A stretch of 64,000 nucleotides of DNA, taken from NCBI RefSeq assembly GCF_029109325.1, contig NZ_JAQKQJ010000012.1:62001-126000 (forward strand), read 5' to 3'. Source of the stretch: Nodosilinea sp. PGN35 (GTDB lineage: Bacteria > Cyanobacteriota > Cyanobacteriia > Phormidesmidales > Phormidesmidaceae). Shown here piece by piece: positions 17,327 to 25,012 of this stretch. The notes under the pieces are model-generated. The model saw nothing but the letters and a program-made list of their open reading frames with translations, was not told the origin of the DNA and made no database searches. How positions within the stretch are numbered: position 1 is the first letter of the stretch; each line of letters opens with the position of its first letter. The position numbers and the translations under genes are program-made.

Positions 17327-18685
17327 ATGTTTATTGTTGATACGGCATTAAAGGCCAGACAGGAAGCCGGTAATCCGGTGCGAGTGGGCATGATCGGCGC
17401 TGGGTTTATGGGGCGCGGGGTCGCTAACCAGATGCTCAACTCTGTGCCGGGCATGGAGCTGGTGGCGATCTCAAACCGCAATGTAGATACCGCCAAGCGG
17501 GCTTACCAGGAAGCAGGGGTCGAGGACATCAACGTTGTCTCCACGGTGGCCGATCTCGAGGACAGCATTGCTGCGGGCGGCTATGCCGTTACCGATGACC
17601 CGATGCTGCTGTGCCGAGCGGATGGGATCGACGCTCTGATTGAGGTCACTGGCGCTGTAGAGTTTGGCGCCCATGTGGTGATGGAGGCGATCGCCCACAA
17701 GAAGCACGTGGTGCTCATGAACGCCGAGCTAGACGGCACCATCGGCCCTATTCTAAAGACCTACGCCGACAAAGCCGGGGTAATTTTGTCTGCCTGTGAC
17801 GGTGACCAGCCTGGCGTCGAGATGAACCTCTACCGCTTTGTCAAAAGCATTGGCGTGACCCCGCTGGTGTGCGGCAATATCAAAGGGCTGCAAGACCCCT
17901 ACCGCAACCCCACTACCCAGAAGGGGTTTGCTGAGCAGTGGGGACAAAACGTGCACATGGTAACCAGCTTTGCCGATGGCACCAAAATCTCCTTTGAGCA
18001 GGCTATTGTTGCTAACGCCACCGGTATGACTGTCGCCAAACGCGGCATGCTGGGCCACGACTTCAGACTGCACCAGGATGAGCTAGTGGAGCAGTACAAC
18101 CTCAACTACACTGGCCACATTGATGATCTGACCAAGCTGTACGATGTTGACCAGCTCAAGGAACTGGGCGGCATTGTGGACTATGTGGTAGCCGTCAAGC
18201 CGGGGCCTGGGGTCTACGTGTTTGGCACCCACGACGATCCTAAACAGCGTCACTACCTAAATCTGTATAAGCTGGGCGAGGGGCCTCTGTACAGCTTCTA
18301 TACCCCCTATCACCTGTGCCACTTTGAGGTGCCGCTGTCGGTGGCTCGCGTTGTACTGTTTGGCGACCCCGTTATGACTCCTCTGGCTGGGCCGAAGGTA
18401 GACGTGGTAACCACGGCGAAAATTGATCTCAAAGCCGGTGAGACCATCGACTGCATCGGTGGCTATATGACCTACGGCCAGTGCGAAACCGCTGACATTA
18501 CCGCTGCTGAAAATCTGCTGCCGGTAGGTCTGGCGGAGGGGTGCAAACTGAAGCGCGACGTTGTTAAGGATCAGGTCTTGACCTACGACGATGTTGAGCT
18601 TCCCCCTGGTCGGCTGTGCGACAAGCTGCGGGCGGAGCAAAATGCTATGTTTGCACCGCAAAAATCCCTGGCAGGGGTAGCATAG
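17327..18685 (+). CDS. Homoserine-dehydrogenase-like oxidoreductase with SAF domain (COG4091 type)
   Basis: NAD(P)-dependent dehydrogenase related to homoserine dehydrogenase but with a C-terminal SAF-type domain. The Rossmann loop VGMIGAGFMGRGVA is at about residues 19-32; ALIEVTGAVEFGAHV and KKHVVLMNAELDGT follow the homoserine dehydrogenase pattern. The final ~110 residues (from about 340) carry the SAF-like AKIDLKAGETIDCIGG segment. Proteins of this type occur beside sugar-nucleotide genes in many bacteria, and their reaction is not settled. Length 452 aa. It lies after the rfbC terminator but on the same strand, and has its own terminator at 18816-18849, so it may be a separate transcript serving the same pathway. 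Confidence 0.78.
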   Translation: MFIVDTALKARQEAGNPVRVGMIGAGFMGRGVANQMLNSVPGMELVAISNRNVDTAKRAYQEAGVEDINVVSTVADLEDSIAAGGYAVTDDPMLLCRADGIDALIEVTGAVEFGAHVVMEAIAHKKHVVLMNAELDGTIGPILKTYADKAGVILSACDGDQPGVEMNLYRFVKSIGVTPLVCGNIKGLQDPYRNPTTQKGFAEQWGQNVHMVTSFADGTKISFEQAIVANATGMTVAKRGMLGHDFRLHQDELVEQYNLNYTGHIDDLTKLYDVDQLKELGGIVDYVVAVKPGPGVYVFGTHDDPKQRHYLNLYKLGEGPLYSFYTPYHLCHFEVPLSVARVVLFGDPVMTPLAGPKVDVVTTAKIDLKAGETIDCIGGYMTYGQCETADITAAENLLPVGLAEGCKLKRDVVKDQVLTYDDVELPPGRLCDKLRAEQNAMFAPQKSLAGVA

Positions 18686-18815
18686 CCAGAGCAATTTATA
18701 GCTGTAGCCAGTCCGGTTGAGACATTATCTAGATAGACGTTGAACGTTTTGAAGGTTTTTGGTGTCTTAGCCAGCGTGACTATGGCTATACTGCTGCCCA
18801 ACAAACCTCTTGCTG

Positions 18816-18849
18816 AAGGGGAAAGCCTATCGTGGGCTTTCCCTTTTTT
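18816..18849 (+). terminator. Intrinsic terminator downstream of the COG4091-type gene
   Basis: Stem GGGAAAGCC (18819-18827) with GGCTTTCCC (18835-18843), extended by an A/T pair region, followed by six T. It lies 130 bases past the stop codon, and TATACT occurs just upstream at 18787. A short independent transcript ending here is therefore also conceivable. Confidence 0.85.
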
Positions 18850-18962
18850 GATCTCGCTGAGGGGCTGCATGCTTGAACAGCTTTCTGGGTAAAGGGAGAG
18901 AGTTTAGTCAGGAAGAAACCCTTGATGATGCCAGTTCTGCTATGGCTGGCTATGCCTGAACG

Positions 18963-19742
18963 CTAGCTATAGCGGGTCAAACCGACGCGGTAGCGCTCTT
19001 TTTTGGTGACGGCAATTTCACCAACTTCGAGCCTGCCCTTGCCGCGAATTGCAATCAAGTCCCCGCTGGCCAGGGTGTGGCTCGCTTGGGTAATGGGTTT
19101 CCAGTTGACGCGCACGTCGCCGCTGGTGATCAGGTCGGCCATTTTGCTGCGGGACATGCCAAACCCGGCGGAGGCGACGGCATCGAGCCTGAGGGAGGCT
19201 TCGACGGTGGTGAGGTCTTTTTTCTGAGGGGCACGCACCCGCAGCTGATCCCAATCTAGCGGCTGGGTTTTAACGGGTACAGAGCGCACCTGAGTGAGCG
19301 ACTCGGTAAGAAATTCTGCCAGTTCGGGCACGACGATGACCTGGGCACCGCGCTCGCCCAGCACAATGATGTCGCCTACTTTTTGGCGCTGAAGGCCGGT
19401 ACCCAGCAGCGCGCCTAAAAAGTCTTGGTGGTTGGCGGGGTCAAACATAAAGTTGCCCCCCACCGTCAGCAGCGAGAGGGGAATCTGGCTGGGGTCGAGG
19501 GGGATGTCGGTGCGGGCGATCGCCAGCCGCTGCCGCTCGGCCTGGGGATAGCCGCCCCAGGCCAGGCTGTGGACATCGGTTAACCGCTGAAGCAGGGCTG
19601 CGGCCTCGGCCTGCTCTAGAGGCGACAAAAAATCGGTGATGACAACATCCCAGGTTTTGATGGCCTGCTCGGCCTGCTCCAGAATGCGCGCTGAACCGTC
19701 GTGATGGTCGGTAGTTTTGAGCGGGTCATTCTTAGGCAACAT
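18963..19742 (-). CDS. Photosystem II S4 domain protein (YlmH-like)
   Basis: RNA-binding S4-domain protein of the family annotated in cyanobacteria and plastids as photosystem II S4 domain protein; homologous to YlmH of Gram-positive bacteria. The N-terminal part has VITDFLSPLEQAEA, WGGYPQAERQRLAIAR and KVGDIIVLGERGAQVIV. The S4 domain occupies roughly residues 180-245 (SLRLDAVASAGFGMSRSKMA, then SGDVRVNWKPI). The frame runs further upstream, but the ATG at 19742 (MLPKNDPLK) gives the usual ~260-aa length; the upstream extension is repeat-derived and implausible. A ribosome or RNA role is likely from the S4 and YlmH relationship; the link to photosystem II rests on family naming only. Confidence 0.85.
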   Translation of the reverse strand: MLPKNDPLKTTDHHDGSARILEQAEQAIKTWDVVITDFLSPLEQAEAAALLQRLTDVHSLAWGGYPQAERQRLAIARTDIPLDPSQIPLSLLTVGGNFMFDPANHQDFLGALLGTGLQRQKVGDIIVLGERGAQVIVVPELAEFLTESLTQVRSVPVKTQPLDWDQLRVRAPQKKDLTTVEASLRLDAVASAGFGMSRSKMADLITSGDVRVNWKPITQASHTLASGDLIAIRGKGRLEVGEIAVTKKERYRVGLTRYS

Positions 19743-19822
19743 AGGCAGTGGTGAAGGGAGGGGCGTCTGCCCTACCGCAGCGCTCAAGGCTAACTGTAGG
19801 GCTGTTTCTGACTTTACCTTAA

Positions 19823-19869
19823 CCGCAGGGGACTGGGGGGCCAACCCCCTGCGGCAGGGTTCAACCCTG
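19823..19869. repeat. Two hairpins between the LuxR-type gene and the S4 gene
   Basis: CCGCAGGGG (19823-19831) pairs with CCCCTGCGG (19846-19854), and CAGGGTT pairs with AACCCTG around 19855-19869. They lie downstream of the minus-strand LuxR-type gene and upstream of the S4 gene. No U run is present. They could end the upstream transcript or be a dispersed repeat. Confidence 0.45.
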
Positions 19870-19919
19870 AGTCTTCCCACCACTCTGGCGATCGCCGCCG
19901 GAGCGAGAGTTTGGCAGGG

Positions 19920-20522
19920 CTAGTTGGCGATCGCTTCGGTGACCTCCTTGCGCTTGGCGTAGATGCTCTTGAGGTGGCGCTTCACCGTGTTGACGGTAAT
20001 GTAGAGCTCCTGGGCAATTTCGTCGTAGGTGCGGTTGGCCCGCCGCAGCACCCACACCGCCCGCTCGCGCGGGGTGAGGTTGTACTGCACGGCCTCAAGC
20101 ATGGCAGAGGTATGGGCTGAGCGAGTTTTATTCTCCAGGGACACCAGCAGGTAGGCATGGGCGGCGGTGGGCAGATCGAGCCACTGAATGCGGGCTCGAA
20201 TCTGTTGGCCCGATCGCGACGTAAACTCCTGGGTGAGCACCAGCAGGGTATCGGGATAAAATTCGCGGCTCTCTAGCAGGTGCTTGCCCATGGCTTTGAG
20301 GCCGGAGGGCAGGTCGTCGCGATCGCTGGGGCTGAGGTCGCGGCAGAGAGCCCGGCCCTTTTGGTTGCTGTGGACGCAGGTGCCGTCTTCGGTCAGAACC
20401 AAAATGCCATCGACAAAGCCTTCGAGTACGGCGCTGAGCAGGGCTTGGTTAGCGTTCTCCATGAACTGGGGGGCAGTAAAACGAGAATTAGAAAAGGTGG
20501 TGGATGAACTCATAGTGACCAT
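19920..20522 (-). CDS. PAS-like / LuxR-type HTH transcriptional regulator
   Basis: Probable DNA-binding regulator. Residues about 25-120 resemble a PAS-like sensor (LLSAVLEGFVDGILVLTEDG, then SNQKGRALCRDL). The C-terminal ~55 residues are a LuxR/GerE helix-turn-helix: NLTPRERAVWVLRRANRTYD and ITVNTVKRHLKSIYAKRKEV. No receiver domain or transmembrane segment is present, so it is not an ordinary response regulator. The frame begins with ATG at 20522; in-frame ATGs at 20513 and 20462 are alternatives, and none has a clear ribosome site. A long gene-free stretch upstream could hold its own operator. Targets are unknown. Confidence 0.8.
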   Translation of the reverse strand: MVTMSSSTTFSNSRFTAPQFMENANQALLSAVLEGFVDGILVLTEDGTCVHSNQKGRALCRDLSPSDRDDLPSGLKAMGKHLLESREFYPDTLLVLTQEFTSRSGQQIRARIQWLDLPTAAHAYLLVSLENKTRSAHTSAMLEAVQYNLTPRERAVWVLRRANRTYDEIAQELYITVNTVKRHLKSIYAKRKEVTEAIAN

Positions 20523-21100
20523 GGGGCTATCTGGTTAGTGACACGACAGAGTTAAGAAAGTCATCCGGAAACACATTTGGTTATCTGCGCTTGATTATTC
20601 GCGTTTGAATAGAGCGCTCAATGGTTTGTCTGTGAACTTGCGGTAAAGAGAACCTCACTGTGGAGGATGGGATCTCCGCACGCCGAGGACAGTTTTCTAA
20701 GTGGTTTCTACAGGTTGACTTCTGCACGATCAGGATGACGAGGATGGTCAACCGTAGGATTACTCAGGTTGTTGTGTAAGCCCCAATCGCTCCCTTGGAG
20801 GTCTAAAGGCCTACAGGGATAGGCGTTTCGTCTGCTTCGCTGAACGGAATTTTGCACCATTTTGCACCGTCTTCAACCGTTGCCGACGGCGTTTTCATCG
20901 AGGGCTGGCCCATTCCCTGGCACAGGAAAAATGTTAATTATTTTAACCAAGCCTTAAGCTTGGTATCAGTTCCCCAGTGCCGTCTCATTTGGCCTCCGCC
21001 GGGGTGATAGCGTGAGGTCTGAAAAGCAGCCCTCGGGTTGGATTACGTCGTTGCCGCCAGAGCTGCTCTGTTCTTCTGCGTCATACCCTGTTAAGAACCC
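20523..21100. other. Gene-free stretch between LuxR-type gene and a small membrane-protein gene
   Basis: About 580 bases with no supportable gene. It serves as a divergent promoter region. A short direct repeat, ATTTTGCACC followed at once by ATTTTGCACC, lies near 20851-20870. An AT-rich segment (TTAATTATTTTAACCAAG) at about 20934-20951 could be part of a promoter. Confidence 0.35.
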
Positions 21101-21265
21101 ATGCACAATTTACAGAAAGACTGGATTGGCTCCGTTGCGATCGCTGCCCTAGGGGCCGGCGTGATTACGACCTTTGCCGTGGCCCAGGGGCAAAACCCGC
21201 TGGTGGGTTTGGCGATTACGGCGTTTGCCGCTGTTTCGGCGGTAGTGATTGACCACTTTTTGTAA
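21101..21265 (+). CDS. Small membrane protein, 54 aa
   Basis: Short reading frame with good coding character: MHNLQKDWIGSVAIAALGAG at the N-terminus, and a C-terminal AVVIDHFL. Two hydrophobic segments (about residues 10-28 and 34-50) are separated by the polar turn AQGQNPLVG, which predicts a helical hairpin in a membrane. I do not recognise a named family. The frame contains a HIP1-type GCGATCGC in phase and ends just before a perfect 18-bp inverted repeat, consistent with an independent small gene. Ribosome site is weak (AAGAA). Function unknown. Confidence 0.6.
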   Translation: MHNLQKDWIGSVAIAALGAGVITTFAVAQGQNPLVGLAITAFAAVSAVVIDHFL

Positions 21266-21297
21266 AACCCGGCTTCAACCACAACTGTAGTCACCGG

Positions 21298-21338
21298 CAC
21301 CCCGAGGGCTAGCAGACCTCCTGCTAGCCCTCGGGGTG
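21298..21338. terminator. Perfect 18-bp inverted repeat after the small membrane-protein gene
   Basis: Arms CACCCCGAGGGCTAGCAG (21298-21315) and its exact complement (21321-21338) flank a five-base loop. The stem is very stable, but there is no T run on either strand. Either a terminator-like structure for the 54-aa gene or a transcript-protecting hairpin. Confidence 0.6.
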
Positions 21339-21522
21339 ATTGCTATGGGGTGCTGGGACGTCACCCTGGGATGGGCAAGAGTACCCGCACGGGTCATTCT
21401 CACTGGCTGAACCCATGGACTTGAATAGTCATGTCAGGGAAGGCCTGCGGTGCCTAGGGAATTAGGTCAGCCGTCAGGTCTTAACCGAGATTGATGACAC
21501 CTTAAGCCAGTGAGAGACGACT

Positions 21523-22305
21523 ATGTTACTTTCTACCTTTGAACTGCTGCTGAAGCCGATTACCCCTACCGCTGGCACAATCAGCGGCTCCGATCGCAGC
21601 ATTTTGCAGGGCTACTTCTTAAACGTAGCCAACCCCAACAGCACCTCCCTGCGCCTGCGCCTGCGGTTTAATGCTCAAACTCCCGGCATCGATCGCACGA
21701 AACTTCTGGTCGCTAGAGACACCCTGGGCACCAATGAGTTTGCCACCCTTACTCCCGGCAGCACCTACGATTTTCGGCTGAATGCGGGCGACACCGGCCT
21801 GGTTATTCTACAGCCCGACATTCGAACGCTGAACCCGGCCAACGTAGCCGACCAAATTGAAGTGCGGGGCTACGTAGAAATCTTTGCGGTTTCCTCCTTC
21901 CCCTTCCCCGGCAGCGCCCGCACCTTTCCCCTGCTGGTCACCCCTGAGCATCGCGGCACCTTCCTGCCCTCCCCCGGCACCCGTGGGGATTTTGACCAGC
22001 TGATCGCTGCCCTGCCCACCTCGTCAGGTAGCGCCCTGCTCAATGTGGATACTGTGCTTGACCCAGTGTTCGAAGGCCCCTTTGTGCCCGTTCCCCCGTT
22101 CCCGCAGCCCCTTCCTATCCCTGGCCCTATTGACCCCATCGGCCCGGTGGCGGGGGGTATCAACCCCGGAGTGGTTACCCAACTTGAGAACATTCAGCAG
22201 GTGTTGAATTTTATGGCCCAGCGCCTAGACGACCTGAGCCAGCCTGCCTCAGCTAGTTTACCGCCTGCCGTCGCCAACGGTGCCCAGCGCCAGCCCGTTT
22301 CCTAA
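21523..22305 (+). CDS. Hypothetical protein
   Basis: A 260-residue protein I do not recognise. Residues 1-150 are rich in beta-type segments (LLSTFELLLKPITPTAGTIS, SLRLRLRFNAQTPGIDR, VRGYVEIFAVSSFPFPG) and look like one globular beta domain. About 180-215 is Pro/Gly-rich (PVPPFPQPLPIPGPIDPIGP), a flexible linker. The last 40 residues contain a short helical stretch (QLENIQQVLNFMAQRLDDLS). There is no signal peptide or membrane helix. Coding is supported by regular codon use and a GAGA ribosome site before the ATG. Both neighbours are separated by 120 bases or more, so it appears monocistronic. Confidence 0.7.
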   Translation: MLLSTFELLLKPITPTAGTISGSDRSILQGYFLNVANPNSTSLRLRLRFNAQTPGIDRTKLLVARDTLGTNEFATLTPGSTYDFRLNAGDTGLVILQPDIRTLNPANVADQIEVRGYVEIFAVSSFPFPGSARTFPLLVTPEHRGTFLPSPGTRGDFDQLIAALPTSSGSALLNVDTVLDPVFEGPFVPVPPFPQPLPIPGPIDPIGPVAGGINPGVVTQLENIQQVLNFMAQRLDDLSQPASASLPPAVANGAQRQPVS

Positions 22306-22311
22306 GATGCT

Positions 22312-22370
22312 GTAGGGTGCGCTGCGGCGACAGCTCAGCCCCACCACAGGGCCAGCTACGCACCCTGCGG
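22312..22370. repeat. GTAGGGTGCG palindromic repeat
   Basis: Arms AGGGTGCG (22314-22321) and CGCACCCT (22359-22366) with a 37-base loop, immediately after the hypothetical gene. It resembles the dispersed GTAGGGTGCG-type repeats of cyanobacterial intergenic regions. Confidence 0.5.
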
Positions 22371-22429
22371 ATATTTAGAACACCTGCGTATTAACTGTGT
22401 CTGCCTTCCCTCGGAGGCAGGCACTTTAG

Positions 22430-23350
22430 ATGGTCTGCCACTCAACCCATGCTGCGGTTAACCCTATGCCCACTACGACAGATGTTGACTTACCCCAGTT
22501 TCGATTCAGGCCGCTAAAAACCGGATGGGCTGCTATTCATCCGCAGCCCCAGGGCGTTATTTTCTTTATTGGCGGAGCTTTTTTTGGCACTTTTCCCACC
22601 GTTTTTTACCGCTACTTGCTCCGCAGCCTCTACTACCACGGCTATACCCTGGTGGCCTTGCCCTTTCGATTTTCCTTTCGCCACTGGTCAGTGGCGGTCA
22701 GCATTGCTGCGGGCAAAACTCAAATTCGGCAAGAATTGTCGGAACTGGCCGATCAGCAGGGCTACAGCTCCAGCCTTTACCGTGAGGAGCCTAACTCAGC
22801 GGCTTTTAACTATCTATGGCTGGGTCACAGTCTGGGCTGCAAATATATTGCGCTGCTTGAGCTGCTGACGGATCGCGATAAAAAAGATCGGGCCATACTG
22901 AATGGCTGCATCGAACCCGATCAGGCCAGGCGGCTGACCAATGCCTTAGGTGATGTGCCTCTAAAACAAATTTCTCTCCTCAACCAGCCGTCTATTCTGC
23001 TCGATCCGGTTGTATCTGACCTGGAGGGGGCAGTGCCGATAAAATCGCTCAGAGCCCTGGTGGAGCGGTTTATTCGCGTAGAACCCTCTATCGACCAGAC
23101 CTACTGCCTGATCAATCGCTCTCAGCTCTTTGCCCTCACCTCGGTGGTTGCGTTTACCAGCCAGTTGGCCAGAGAAACCGTTGGCGTTTTAGAAGAGCTG
23201 CTAAAGCTACAGCTGTCGAGTTTTAAGACATTGCCCCTGGGCAACCATTTGGCAGCGATCGGGTTTAAAGCAGGCAATGCTGAGCTAGTTGAGGCGGTGC
23301 TGCACGCGATTGACAAGGCCAAAGCCCGACTGCCTGACTCCAAGGGTTGA
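22430..23350 (+). CDS. DUF1350 family alpha/beta-hydrolase-like protein
   Basis: Member of the DUF1350 family, shared by cyanobacteria and plants and predicted to have an alpha/beta-hydrolase fold. The family segment VIFFIGGAFFGTFPTVFYRY is at about residues 43-62, and a nucleophile-elbow-like GHSLGCK (GxSxG) follows near 131-137. The C-terminal region includes LPLGNHLAAIG, where a catalytic His is possible. Length 306 aa from the ATG at 22430, which has GGAGG some 12 bases upstream; an ATG at 22466 is an alternative start. The biochemical role is unknown. It converges on the TraX-like gene, with a long palindrome between them. Confidence 0.78.
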   Translation: MVCHSTHAAVNPMPTTTDVDLPQFRFRPLKTGWAAIHPQPQGVIFFIGGAFFGTFPTVFYRYLLRSLYYHGYTLVALPFRFSFRHWSVAVSIAAGKTQIRQELSELADQQGYSSSLYREEPNSAAFNYLWLGHSLGCKYIALLELLTDRDKKDRAILNGCIEPDQARRLTNALGDVPLKQISLLNQPSILLDPVVSDLEGAVPIKSLRALVERFIRVEPSIDQTYCLINRSQLFALTSVVAFTSQLARETVGVLEELLKLQLSSFKTLPLGNHLAAIGFKAGNAELVEAVLHAIDKAKARLPDSKG

Positions 23351-23390
23351 TTTTTATAGCCATGGTCAATTGGGTTAAGACATTCAGCCA

Positions 23391-23426
23391 CCCTAGGAAC
23401 GTTCAAACGTTTGAATGTTCCTAGGG
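23391..23426. repeat. 36-bp near-perfect palindrome between convergent genes
   Basis: The half-site CCCTAGGAACGTTCAAAC is followed directly by its complement with a single mismatch, giving a 36-bp palindrome with no spacer. It lies between the convergent DUF1350 and TraX genes, where a bidirectional terminator would be expected, but T runs are absent. Confidence 0.7.
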
Positions 23427-23518
23427 AAATTGTCCTAGGTGAGCACTGCCAGCCGTTGGGAAAAGTTTTTCAGAGGTGCCCAAGTCAACAGCGCCCATCG
23501 ATCGCCTACCCCCCGCGC

Positions 23519-24136
23519 TCAGTTCAACCCCTGTCGAATCAGCCACAGCAGGGCCAGATGACCGGGATAGAAGGCATAGAACCAGCGTGCCTTGGGGCCT
23601 CGCTCGCCGTTGGCCAGCCAAAAGATCAGGGGAACGGCGATCGCCGGCAGCTGAAACGGCCCCTCAACCCAGGCCCAGAGCAGGTGAAAACCAACCCAGG
23701 CCAACCCCCACAGCACTGTAGGTCGGTAGTAGCGGGTGAGCGCCACCAGCCCGATGCCGTAGCTGCTGTAGCCCATGGCGAGCAGCTCGCTCAGCCCCGC
23801 GCCCGCAATCCAGATGGGCAGCTGAAACCGGGGAAACCCCCGCGCCAGCCGCAGGCAGATCAGCCCCAAAAGCAGCTCAAACAAAATGTTGGGCCGGGCT
23901 GTGGCAAAGGTGAGCTGGTAGATGGGCTGAGAGACTACGCCCAGCACGGCCAACCGCAGGCCGTAGCGTCCCACATCTTTGGTGTGGGCTTCGCCCTGCA
24001 CCAGCAGCCAGATAAACAGCGGAAAACTGATTCGCCCGACAATGCGAAAGGCGATCGCCTCAGGAAAAAACACCACGCCGATGTGATCCACCAGCATGGT
24101 CACCGCCGCTAACGCTTTGATGTGGTAGCTGCTCAT
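23519..24136 (-). CDS. TraX family membrane protein
   Basis: Polytopic membrane protein of the TraX family, named after the F-plasmid protein needed for pilin N-acetylation; chromosomal members are of unknown function and related to membrane acyltransferases. The diagnostic start SYHIKALAAVTMLVDHIGVV (residues 3-22) is present, followed by RIVGRISFPLFIWLLVQGEA and HTKDVGRYGLRL. About seven hydrophobic segments fit the family. The ATG at 24136 (MSSYHIKAL) is chosen because the preceding 14 residues are Ser/Pro-rich and not conserved. There is no conjugation gene nearby, so this is a chromosomal homologue. Confidence 0.82.
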   Translation of the reverse strand: MSSYHIKALAAVTMLVDHIGVVFFPEAIAFRIVGRISFPLFIWLLVQGEAHTKDVGRYGLRLAVLGVVSQPIYQLTFATARPNILFELLLGLICLRLARGFPRFQLPIWIAGAGLSELLAMGYSSYGIGLVALTRYYRPTVLWGLAWVGFHLLWAWVEGPFQLPAIAVPLIFWLANGERGPKARWFYAFYPGHLALLWLIRQGLN

Positions 24137-24279
24137 CCCTGGGGGAGGGCTGCTGTGACTTGACTGCAATGGTGGCATGCTGCCTGGCCTGGGAATCTGT
24201 ACCTTTGATCTAACACAGGGGTTGAGCGACCGTTTACCCCGAACAGCGGTAGATTTGAGGCAGTCTCTAAAGCGATTCT

Positions 24280-24951
24280 ATGCCCGTTGTTTTACCGCTG
24301 TTTGCCAAAGCCTTTTTGACGCTGTTTGTGGTGATTGACCCGGTGGGGCTAGCACCTCTGTATCTGGCGCTGGTGAGCGATCGCAGCGAGACCGAGCAGA
24401 GCCAGATCGCCACGCGGGCGGTGGCGGTGTCGGCGGGCATTCTCCTGGCCTTTGGCCTTACCGGGGCCTACGTGCTGCACAACCTGGGCATCAGCCTCCA
24501 GGCCTTTCAGATTGCGGCGGGGTTTTTGCTCTTTAAGATCGCCCTCGACATGATTTTTGTGCACCAGGAGCGCGAGACCGAAGCCGAGCTGGAAGAAGCG
24601 GGCACTAAGCAAGATGTCAGCGTGTTTCCCCTGGCGATTCCGCTGATTGCCGGGCCGGGCAGTTTGGCCAGCATTTTGGTGCTGTCGCGGGAGTCAACCA
24701 ACTACTACCTGGGCCTGAGCGTGGTGCTGGCGGCGGCGGCGGTGGTGCTGCTGCTGTGCTACCTGTTTTTGCTGCTGTCGAGGCCGTTGGCTAAGGTGCT
24801 GGGCCAGATTGGCATCAATGTGGTGACGCGGGTGCTGGGGGTGCTGCTGGCAGCCCTGGCGGTGCAGTACATGCTCGACGGCTTGCTCACCCTGCTGCAA
24901 CTGCCCCCCGCCCAGGCCTTTGGCCTCGACAGCCCAGCCCCAGATTCTTAA
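24280..24951 (+). CDS. MarC family (UPF0056) integral membrane protein
   Basis: Six-helix inner-membrane protein of the MarC family, function unknown despite the historical name. It shows the family pattern FVVIDPVGLAPLYLAL near residue 16, FQIAAGFLLFKIALDMI, and the central FPLAIPLIAGPGSLASILVL. Length 223 aa. An acidic loop (HQERETEAELEEAGTKQD, about 105-122) separates the two halves of three helices. Transcribed divergently from TraX. The hairpin after the stop codon has its U run on the opposite strand, so it serves mainly the converging SLH-like gene. Confidence 0.87.
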   Translation: MPVVLPLFAKAFLTLFVVIDPVGLAPLYLALVSDRSETEQSQIATRAVAVSAGILLAFGLTGAYVLHNLGISLQAFQIAAGFLLFKIALDMIFVHQERETEAELEEAGTKQDVSVFPLAIPLIAGPGSLASILVLSRESTNYYLGLSVVLAAAAVVLLLCYLFLLLSRPLAKVLGQIGINVVTRVLGVLLAALAVQYMLDGLLTLLQLPPAQAFGLDSPAPDS

Positions 24952-24954
24952 AGC

Positions 24955-24983
24955 GCAAAAAAAGACGCCCCGCAGGGCGTCTT
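24955..24983 (-). terminator. Intrinsic terminator of the SLH-like gene
   Basis: On the minus strand, AAGACGCCC pairs with GGGCGTCTT around a four-base loop (24962-24983) and runs into seven T. It lies 30 bases past the stop of the minus-strand SLH-like gene, and just past the stop of marC on the other strand. Confidence 0.88.
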
Positions 24984-25012
24984 GTAACGCTCAAAAGGAC
25001 AAAATACGCAGA

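Noticed and set aside
23411..24112. 233-codon plus-strand frame over the TraX gene
   Set aside because: Gln/Pro/Arg-rich antisense shadow; the minus strand encodes a clear TraX-family membrane protein.
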